Below are positions 36,603 to 45,173 of a DNA stretch of 64,000 bases, piece by piece. Numbering within the stretch: the first letter of the stretch is position 1; each line of letters starts with the position of its first letter. A model generated the notes under the pieces. The model had not been told where the DNA came from. It ran no database searches and saw only the letters and a list, made by a program, of their open reading frames with translations. The DNA is from Eucalyptus grandis (taxonomy: Eukaryota; Streptophyta; Magnoliopsida; Myrtales; Myrtaceae): contig NC_052616.1 of the NCBI RefSeq assembly GCF_016545825.1, forward strand, positions 5,332,001 to 5,396,000. The letters run 5' to 3'. The position numbers and the translations under genes were made by a program.

Positions 36603-37015
36603 CATCAATCTATCAATTTTAAGACACCAAATCACAAGGCAAGCGAAATCAATCAAAATTCCGTGGGTTGACCGGACGGCGACGACTGTTCAATCGTAGC
36701 TCGTTCGCCGGAGCTCTGAGAAAACCTCATCAATCGCCGCCTCTCCCGATCGCCGCAACCGGTGATATCACCTCGAATCTCCTCTCCTCTTCGAACCGCA
36801 ATTTTCCATTCGATTAAGGCTTCGAGTCGCTTCGTCGTTGAGGAGGACGAGATTTTATTTTTATTTTTATTTTTTCTGTTTTTACACTGTAATCCTTTTA
36901 GTAAATGCATTGCTAAGATTGTCTTCTGCTATGGCCGAAAAAACCGGACGGTTGGTTAGTGTTTTCTCAGAATTAAATTCGAGAGATATTGATTGACGGT
37001 CCTTTTATAAGGTTG
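36603..37015 (+). pseudogene. Promoter and leader-only copy of the VRN2-like gene (third copy)
   Basis: Matches the extreme 5' end of the VRN2-like copies at 45174 and 49755: 'ttttaagacacca', 'ggcaagcgaaatcaatcaaaattccg..ggttgac', 'gaaaacctcatcaatcgccgcc', the untranslated exon end (cgccgcaaccg) with a donor that now reads GTGATA instead of GTGAGT, 'ctgtttttacactgtaatccttttagtaaatgcattgcta' and 'ggacggttggttagtg'. It ends in the leader intron near 37015, so no VRN2 coding sequence is present. It lacks about 150 bases found in the leader introns of the other copies. Confidence 0.8.
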
Positions 37016-37029
37016 AAAATGATCGGAAT

Positions 37030-37898
37030 CACCCTCCCACGTCCCGCGAAAAACATATTTCCATTTCGATTGTTGCCCAATCTTGCTGTAACCTAAAATG
37101 TGCGTCGAAATGTTCGAGCCGGATGTATCTGGCCAATTTGATTTTTAGAGATAAATTTCAATTTTCAGCTCCACTGAGTGATTTTCAAAAGGTCGGTTTC
37201 ATTTTGTTTCTCCGTTTCTTGTTTTATTTATTTTTATTAATTTTTTCATGGATCTTAGTTTTTGCTTACGTTTTTTAGCTTGATTTGTTTGTAACCCCTA
37301 TAAGGCTCTATTAACCGGGGTTCGTTGTTAAATCTTTTCTTATTACACAAGAGTAATAGACTCGGATTAGATACTTTTGTTTCACAAAAAATAAATTATG
37401 TAAAGAATATTTTATTAAGAATAATAGCTTGTATCGCTTACAAAAAATGCATGAATAAAAAGAATTTCCATAACCAGCGCAAGATTGAAAACATTTTTTA
37501 TTGATTAATTATTTCAAATAACATAAATGATTATTCTTAGGGGAATTTTTTTTAAAATATTTATTTTTTACAAAACAAACGGAATATAAAATAAAAAGAA
37601 GAAAAAACATAAATCATCCCAATTATTTTTTAAACCCAACCAAACCTTCTCCTCTTCAAAGACATGAAAAAGCACACATGACGAGTGGGCCAATCAAGCG
37701 GGGCCACGCTTCATGTAACTCGCATTTTTTTTCAAGAAAAAAGGACAAAAAAATCGACCAGAAAATAAGTAGGATAAGCCCTTAATTCGAGCTGAATGAG
37801 TTGCCAAACTCTCCCATCAATGAAAATTGCACGGTGCTTTTTGTTGAACGGACCCGGCTGGGCCAGTTGGTTGACTCTACCATTAGCTTGGTTATACC
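37030..37898. repeat. Block A, copy 2
   Basis: Second copy of 33763-34655, interrupted at its right end by the hAT-like element, whose target site is gttatacc at 37891-37898. Near 34634 block A copy 1 reads 'ctaccattagct' without this insertion, so the insertion followed the duplication or hit only this copy. No coding frame. Confidence 0.75.
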
Positions 37899-38891
37899 TA
37901 GGGGTGAGTAGCGGTCTAGGGTCGACCCTGGACCGACCCTGGACCGGCCCAACCCCGCCGGGTCCCTGGTCCGATTCCCAGGGGACCGGGTCGGTCCTTG
38001 GTCCCGAAACCCGGGACCAATACGCGTGCAGGAGTTGGTCCTGGCCTTAAGAGTTTTGGGTCGGTCCAATCCCGGACCAACCTTGTATATTATATTATAT
38101 TATTTATAATTCTTTTATATATTCAAACCTAAGTAAAATGTATGTTATATTATTTTATATTGAGATGTTCTATCAATAGTACTAATAGTAATTTCAATTT
38201 AAAACTTTTGTTGAGTATTAATTATGAGTCGTTTGTTTTGTTTTCAAGTATTTAGAAGTTCAAGTGAATTAACAAGATGTGCAGTTATATATTCATGGTT
38301 TATATTAAGTATTTTGAACTTTTTATGGTTTAATTGTATTTTATTAATGAATTTCAGCTGGACTTTACTTTTCAATTTGTGTCAAATGGTAGAAATTTTT
38401 TAAGAGTAGAGTAGTACTGCAGTTGCTACGGTGATTTGCTAGTCAAGTGGTGTGAAGCTCATTTTTTGGTTGAGTGGACTTTACAATCAAATGTAGGAAA
38501 ACGCTTTTGCATATGGTATTATGAATATTAAAGATAGATGATTATAAGAACTTTCCATCTTGTCCCATATCTCGATGAACGGTTAACAGGTACGAAATTT
38601 CTATTATTGTGTCATCTTAAATTTACTAAATATGTATTGGTATTTATAGTTTAATTGCACAATGCCACATTATCGATGGATGTGTAATTTGAATTTGTAG
38701 GTTTGCTTTTTTATTATTGATTGGTCCCGGGTTGACCCTGGAACCAGACCGAACCCATTGGGTCGGTCCGATCCTTGGTCCCAGGCTTAATAGGGTCGGT
38801 CCTCGGTCCTAAAAATTGAGAACCGACACTGTATGGGTTGGTCCTAGGGTTAGGGGGTGGCCCGGACCAACCCGGACCATGCTCACCCCTA
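37899..38891. mobile_element. hAT-like non-autonomous element with 8-bp target duplication
   Basis: The 993-bp element is bounded by exact 8-bp direct repeats gttatacc (37891-37898, 38892-38899). It starts taggggtgagtagcgg and ends ..catgctcacccccta-type sequence, so the terminal inverted repeat is TAGGGGTGAG(T/C)A, a classic hAT end, and 8 bp is the hAT target length. Subterminal regions (37915-38080 and 38720-38880) are crowded with direct and inverted copies of 'gggtcggtcc', as expected for transposase binding sites. The AT-rich middle has no transposase frame. Confidence 0.85.
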
Positions 38892-38899
38892 GTTATACC

Positions 38900-40757
38900 A
38901 CCATAATCCATAACTAATTAACTCGTTTTGTGTAAATCGAGTCATGTTAATACTTAAAATAACCAATATTGGTCATTCTAGTTTTCTCGACTTGAAAAGA
39001 TGTTGGCAATTGGTGCTTCTCAAATGCGTATCGCCCACTAGAGGCCTCAAAAGTACGTGTATTTTTCAAATGTCGAATAAGGACAATATATTGTTGTTGA
39101 TACCTAAATTTTACGATTTTACTTAAAACTTAATAGCATTAAAAGTTAGAAATTAGTTGCTAAAAAAAAGAGAAATCCAAAAAATTGTCACAAAAAAGAA
39201 AAAAACAACGAAATGCTTAAGGGTGGTCGGGTCGGGCCTGATCTGGCCTTGGCCCGACCCGCCCCATTTCTTTTCTTCTCCCGGGCGTCCGTCGCACGGG
39301 AATATTTTCTCGTCGCACGGGACCTGCAGGAAAAGAGAAAAAAAAAAAGCCTACAACAGAGAACCAGAAGAAAAAAGGGCAGAGAGAACGAGGGGGAGGC
39401 AGGCGTCGTTGACACTAACCGACGCCTGCGACCCGCGACGCCGCACCTCCGCTCCACCGGCTGCTGCCGCCAAGCCGAAGTTGAAGCCCGCAAGCAACGG
39501 CCAAGAGAGGATCCGCACGCGCAGGTCAAATCTGGAGGGAGGAGGCTCACCGTCACCGTCCCTGCCGCCGCCACCCGACGCTGCTGTATCAGGTAAGCCT
39601 CTAGTCACCGTCTCTTTTTTCGAGAAGCCAGCAGCCGCTAGACGAGTCGTCGCCACCGATTTCCCCACCCGGAACCCTAGGCGCCACCGCTAGATCGAGG
39701 GTTCCAGTCGGGTCCGTGAAGAAGAAGGCGGGTCGGATCCGGGTAGGGTTTCTTTTAGGGCGTGCATGTTTATGTTTTTTTTTTATGAACATTTTTTTTT
39801 TCAGGACAAAGTTATAACGGAAATAATTTTTTTTTTTTTCGGAAACACTTTTGAAAAGAATAATTTTTTTCTCTTTTTTTGGCCGGTTGCCGGCCTCGGT
39901 CATGGCCGGCTCGGCGATGCTCCGCCTCGTCGGCATGGCAGCGATAGGGCAAAAAAGAAAAAAAGAAAGAAAAAAAAAAGGAAAAGTAAAATAAAAATAT
40001 TAAAAAATTAAAAAAAGAATATTTCTATTTATTTTTTATTTTTGAACAAGTTTACCAAAAATAAAAAAAGAATATAAATTTATTTGTATTTGAACAGAAA
40101 TACAAATAGACGTAGGGATCGGGTCGCGGTTTAGGAGCCGGGTCGGGCGCGGGCCGCGCCCGGGCGAAACAGGCCTTTGGGCCGATCTAATATTAGATTT
40201 TTCTTTTGTGTTGGGCCAGATTAGTTTATTTAGATTTCTTTTTGGGTGGGCTCATTTTGAGCTAAAGCTGGGCCCATTGTTCGGGCCCAATCCTATTGGG
40301 GCTCGACGAGTTGGGTCAGGCCCGGCGGCTAATTGGACCTCCCCAAATCGGGCCGGGTCCGGTCCCTTGTCTTTCGGGCGGGCCGATCGACTTGGCCCAT
40401 CAATTCGCCTTTTCTTAATTAAAAAATTCAAATTATTTATTAAAAAGATTTAAAAAATTTAAAAATAATAATTATTTTTTTAATTAAAAGATTTCGAAAA
40501 TCCAAAAAATGTACGGTTTAATTAAGCTTTTATTTGCTTGTATATTGATTATATCACATGTTTAATTTGTATATTTAATTATGTTTAATTGCACGTGTTC
40601 AAATTTATTGTAATTAGGATCTTAATAGTTATGATTGTTACTTTAATGTTTGCTATGCATGAATAGTGGATAGATGTAAAATCGATCTAAACTGCCTAAC
40701 AAAAATCTTTTTTTCTAAAATGAACAAGATTAGGTATCCGATTAATTGGTCAAATAG
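38900..40757. other. Intergenic region with GC-rich islands
   Basis: A GC-rich stretch of 39215-39720 has overlapping open frames on both strands and a good donor (tatcag|gtaagcc near 39594), so it could be a first exon or leader, but no known domain appears. GC islands at 39220-39265 and 40110-40400 are rich in 'gggtcggg' and 'gggccc' and resemble subterminal parts of hAT-like elements. Between them (39770-40080) is a second copy of the 27.7-28.26 kb element. AT-rich sequence fills 40400-40757. Confidence 0.4.
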
Positions 40758-41525
40758 TGTAATCAAGGCACAGGAATATATCGCAATCCGCTAAGTCGAA
40801 TCAGATGGTTCAAAAAGGTTCAAAAAGGTTCGAATCAAGCACGCAACAAACGCAAACGGAGCAAACGGAGGCAATGTAGAGGAGTCCGGCTGAGGAAGTC
40901 GGGGACGTTCGGAGCAGAGATCCGAGTGAACGGCAAGTACATCTGGGTTGGAACTTTTGACAACCAAATCGATGCTGCGAGGGCCTACGATGAAACCGCC
41001 TTGGAGTTCCGTGGATCAAAAGGAATCTTCAACTTCCCCGAGTCGAAAACGGTTCAAAAAGGTTCGAATCAAGCACGCAACAAACGCAAACGGAGCAAAC
41101 GGAGGCAATGTAGAGGAGTCCGGCTGAGGAAGTCGGGGACGTTCGGAGCAGAGATCCGAGTGAACGGCAAGTACATCTGGCTTGGAACTTTTGACAACCA
41201 AATCGATGCTGCGAGGGCCTATGACGAAGCTGCCCGGGGGTACCACGGATCAAAGGTGATCCTCAACTTCCCTCTTGAGGTTGGCGAGCCCGAGCCTCCA
41301 GCGGCCCCGGCCGCTGGCAACCCTGGCCGATGGCAAACGCCACGAGGAGGAGGAGGAGGAGGAGGAGGAGGAGACAACGGGGTCATCGTGAAGGAGGAGG
41401 CGCCTTCAACTAGCGTGGTGAAAAAGGAGGAGGTGAAAGAGGAGGTGGATGGGGACCCGACACGAGAGTTCCATTATTCCTCCATGAAGAAGGAGGAGGA
41501 GGAAATGGAAGGGAACCTGGCATGA
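40758..41525 (+). pseudogene. AP2/ERF locus with two tandem AP2 domains, no in-frame ATG
   Basis: An open frame runs from after a stop at 40755 to TGA at 41523-41525. It contains two nearly identical AP2 domains in a row, both reading CRGVRLRKSGTFGAEIRVNG and then (V/L)GTFDNQIDAARAYDE. The repeat is a 234-bp in-frame duplication (unit starts 40817 and 41051). An Ala/Pro/Gly-rich linker, a poly-Gly run and an acidic Lys/Glu tail with three V-K-x-E motifs follow. No ATG precedes the first domain in this frame, so either a 5' exon was lost or the gene is dead. The domains lack the tryptophan normally in K-P-W-G. AP2/ERF proteins are plant transcription factors binding GCC or DRE elements; activity here is doubtful. 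Confidence 0.75.
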
Positions 41526-41562
41526 TGCTGGGACGCAGACGCGGATTTTTATTAACACTATG

Positions 41563-41930
41563 CATGCTCACTCTCTTCAAGCTTGTGAAACTAGACTTTT
41601 GTTCGAGGCTTTTTCCATGGACGGTAAAAAAGAGGACCGCGAGAGACACGCTTTGAATATAGTGACCAAGCTGGATATATCGAATGTTTGACAGTTGACT
41701 TAAGATTTCGTCATCCATAGCTAGCCAAGAAAAAGTTGAACTTGTCACGGTGTGAAACTTCGAAGCCCAAGAAGATGAAGATGAAGATGCATTTCAAATG
41801 AACTTTGGCATCTCTCTCTCTCTCTCTCTCTCCCCCTCCACTTCCAGGAAACTGCATGAAATTGCAGAAAAAGCTCTCTCCTTTTCACTTTTCTGGCGTC
41901 TCTCTCTCTCTCTCTCTCTTTTTAGTCGAT
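41563..41930. repeat. Block C, copy 2 (3' flank of the two-domain ERF locus)
   Basis: Begins just after the ERF stop and matches 29612-30040 (see there). It ends in CT-rich runs at about 41813-41832 and 41901-41919 and passes directly into block B. Confidence 0.75.
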
Positions 41931-42520
41931 TTTATCATCTACATGTTTCTATATGTGCAATTTGTACTTGATAGTAGGTACGAATTAATGCACTCTGACA
42001 AATAATTTTTTTTTATGACAAATGACCCCATCTCTTATCTAAACATGCATGAAATCGTTGGAATCGGTGAAGAGGTCTATCCCTAAAATGTAAGGCACAT
42101 CTCAAGATATTTGACTTAGGTAGACTCAGGAAATTACTGTTCAATTTCTTTGTTTCTCATAATGAACTTTTTACTTATGAGAAAATTTTTTGCACTCTTT
42201 TTTTCTTTTTTTTTTAATCACATTACTGTTCAATTTCTTTGTTTCTCACAATGCGTTATGTGAACCTGACTAGTTTCGGGACCATGTAGGGTTACAAAAT
42301 CAATTGCTAAGCAAATGATTAAATGGTGTTGCCATTTTATCAATGAGAAGTATTGAGATGGTTGTAGAAAATATCACGAAAATATTGTGAAGACTGTCTC
42401 TATTGAAACCAAATGGTAAAAAAATTAAAATACGTTCAAAATGTTTTAGGTACTTTTCTTTGCAACATAAGGGTGAACCCTAATTATTTAATTACTATGC
42501 GTTAATTTGTGTATTTTTCA
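41925..42520. repeat. Block B, copy 2
   Basis: Second copy of the 32390-33060 block. A phrase 'attactgttcaatttctttgtttctca' appears twice (42132 and 42224), an internal duplication absent from the other copies. No coding frame. Confidence 0.8.
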
Positions 42521-43180
42521 ATTGCAAGTTAGTGATAAGTTTTAGGATGCGCATGATAACCATTCTATTTCTGTTCAAAAATATTTTTTTTGTTCTAAAC
42601 TTGTTTTTGGAATAAAAATTCGTTTGGTGACTTAATTTTATTTTTTAATTTCTAGAAAAAAATTTCAATTTAGAAATAGGTTAGGAACATAATTGAAAAG
42701 TAAACATTTTTTGCTTCTTCATTTTTGGAAGAAAAATGAGAAATAAAATCTTTTTTTTTATCGCTCGTCCTCTCTACTAATTAGTTACCCACTAGTCATG
42801 ATTGCCATCTGCCACGCCCAAAAAGGAGAAATTTTGTGAATTTTGAGAGGGTAATGAGAATTTATCATATTCAAGGAAAATGTTAAGAGGCGGGTAATTG
42901 ATTACCGGTCACATATTTTCTCAATTTTGCTCAGCTTGTTTGTTGACATAAAAGTTTCGTTGGTCCATTGGGAATTTGAAATTTAAATAAGGACTTACCG
43001 TAACAGCTTTGAGCACTCAATCTAAGCGATAACAAAATGTTCTGGTTCGAAATTCTATTCCGAAAATAGAAATTTTGCTTCGTCATTAAACATGAATTTT
43101 TACTTAGAATATTATCTAAAAATAGAAATAAAAAAATTATTTTCCTTTCAAAAATCAATTTCTAATCAAAATAGTATCAT
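42521..43180. repeat. Block D, copy 2
   Basis: Second copy of 35870-36585, adjoining block B directly. Its right end is cut by unrelated sequence (Harbinger and kinase fragments) that now separates it from the VRN2-like copy at 45174. No coding frame. Confidence 0.8.
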
Positions 43181-43189
43181 TTTTTTTAT

Positions 43190-43932
43190 GACCCGGAACC
43201 GCCGTACAGCCAGCAACCACTAGTGCGGCCCTATTTGGTTCAACATTTGGGAAAATGCTTTTCCCAAATTCAAATGTCTTTAGCCTAAAGAGCTTTGAGG
43301 AAATACTAGACTATTTGATAAACTTAACTGAAAAGTGCTTTAGGGAAATGCAAGACTGTTTGGTAAACATATATTTGAAAAACCCTTTGGTGTGACCAAA
43401 TTAAGTTTTTTACTTTTAGTAATTTTAAAATTGCAAAAAAGAAACAATGACTATATAACATTTTACATTTTCATGTTGAGAGTAATGTAAAATATACATA
43501 CTAGTAAATTCATTTAAAAATTATATTAAAAGAATTTGATTATAGATTAGATGCAAAGCTCAACTTTTGGCCTATGGTTCTTTTAGGTTTGTTTTCAATT
43601 TTGAATGATTTTTTATAATTATTATAGTATTAATCATCTTCGTTAATTAATGATCATTCTAGTATATTAATAAAAAGTTGGGCTATTGATTGTTAAGAGA
43701 TAAAAATGATATAGAAAAAAAAAGGTAAACTTATTCGGTGGACGATGAAGCGGCCAATTGTGAATGCTAATTTATTTAAGTAAGCACTGTATATAAAAAT
43801 GGAGGTCCTCATTAAAAAAAATAAAACCAAGTTCTCTTATACAAATTTGACTAGAAATAGTCATTTTATGATTGTAAACATGGTCATATATGTCAGGAAA
43901 AAAGAAATACATTACATTTAATATTACAAACT
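43190..43932. other. AT-rich sequence, probably part of a decayed PIF/Harbinger element
   Basis: The left end near 43222 reads ggccctatttggttcaacatttgg, a sequence typical of transposon ends in plants. A repeated phrase 'gactgtttggtaaac / gactatttgataaac' follows (about 43300-43370). With the transposase remnant at 43933-44199 this suggests an old Harbinger-type insertion; the other end was not found. Confidence 0.35.
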
Positions 43933-44199
43933 TCAATGATTTTGTAAACTTATAATTATTTCATCACGTAAATGTGTCATGTCTGGAGATGCATACGAAT
44001 CTGAAGCACCCATCCCTTCATTTGTATCATCATGGTCAACTGAATATTCATAATTGTGATCCAATTCTGCTTGTTCAAAATCCATATCAGTCATGTTATT
44101 TCTCCGTATATAATTGTGTAAAGTCATTGCCGTTACCACAATTTGCACTTGCTTTTCATATGGATAACTTGGCATGGCATATGAGTTAAATCCTCCCAC
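43933..44199 (-). pseudogene. PIF/Harbinger transposase, C-terminal remnant
   Basis: The minus-strand frame gives a piece ending LRDEIIISLQNH. It contains SYPYEKQVQIVVTAMTLHNYIRR followed by an acidic segment, the pattern of the C-terminal end of Harbinger-type DDE nucleases (MP.Y....Q..IV.A...LHN.IR). The upstream catalytic DDE region is not present in frame; the neighbouring minus-strand sequence (44200-44330) is degraded. Domesticated ALP1/HARBI1-like genes share this end, but the truncation argues for a dead transposon fragment. Confidence 0.65.
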
Positions 44200-44704
44200 T
44201 TCTATTTTAATACACGCACAACACGAGTTCCAATATCATACCACTCAATCTAACGCATAGCTTCCCTAACAATATAATGCCATTGTGTTGTCTATAATGC
44301 CATTATATTTACCTCATTCCCAACAATGTCTTACTATTGGCTGCAAGGAGCAAAGGATCCTTCGGTTCACTAATTGGCCACTAGTACCTTATCACACCAT
44401 TCCAAGCACTAATGCGCAGCCACGCAATGCTGAAGGCGAGCAAATAATGAGAGGGTACTCCCGAAGTAAATCCTCATTCTACTATCATACCAATCCAAAC
44501 CATCAATCAATCAAGTCACGCATATAATACACTTCCTTTCGAGCTCAAAACAAATTGGTTCGTAGATGACATGCACATGTATAAACAATAAAAGAGGCAT
44601 CATTTGCCTGAAGAAGAACCTACAAACACGCGAGACCCGAAGAGAGGCATCTCATTGCTCGCGCCCAGAGCAACATATTTGCTTAAAAGCAAAAGCATCC
44701 AGAC

Positions 44705-45000
44705 CAGACCTTCCGATCAATGTCATACGGGGACCGTGGCATCTTTAAGGAGAGCTTGGGAGGCTTTGCTTCCCCGTTCAAAACAGCCATCGCCTCTGCA
44801 ATCCGAGGCCGGGGAGCTAGCAATGGGATGAGCACGCCACAGCCCCACAATCATCAAGGCTTTCACCTGTTTCTCGTCGAACATTCCGCAGAGCCTCGAG
44901 TCCACAGCATCGAGCAACTGCCCGTGCCCATATTGCTTCCAAACCTACTCTATAAGGTCTTTTGGGTCTCGTTCTGGGTCTAAGGCTCTTCTGCCAGAAC
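44705..45000 (-). pseudogene. L-type lectin receptor kinase, C-terminal fragment (broken)
   Basis: Reading the minus strand gives the kinase C-lobe end typical of lectin receptor kinases: VWKQYGHGQLLDAVDSRLCG, FDEKQVKALMIVGLWRAHP, then, after a one-base frame change near 44812-44818, RPRIAEAMAVLNGEAKPPKL. An in-frame TAG at 44947-44945 stands where a tryptophan of the conserved L(V/I)EWVW would be. One stop plus one frameshift and loss of everything upstream make it a pseudogene. The plus-strand frames here are shadows. Confidence 0.75.
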
Positions 45001-45173
45001 CTATCTCTAAAAGGACGACTCATCTTCAAATACTGAATCAAACACCCTTAAATTTTTCTTAAAAAAAAAAGCCCAAGAATCAGACGGGCTTGCATGGACT
45101 TACCTTCCACAGCACCCCCATTTTATGTCGGGTAACGGGCGCGAAGATTCGAACCTCTCCCGGATGAGGGTTG

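Noticed and set aside
45138..45165. tRNA-like B box (reverse of gaggttcgaatc)
   Set aside because: No cloverleaf or A box could be built around it; a similar phrase at 49672 has changed bases. At most a SINE-like scrap.
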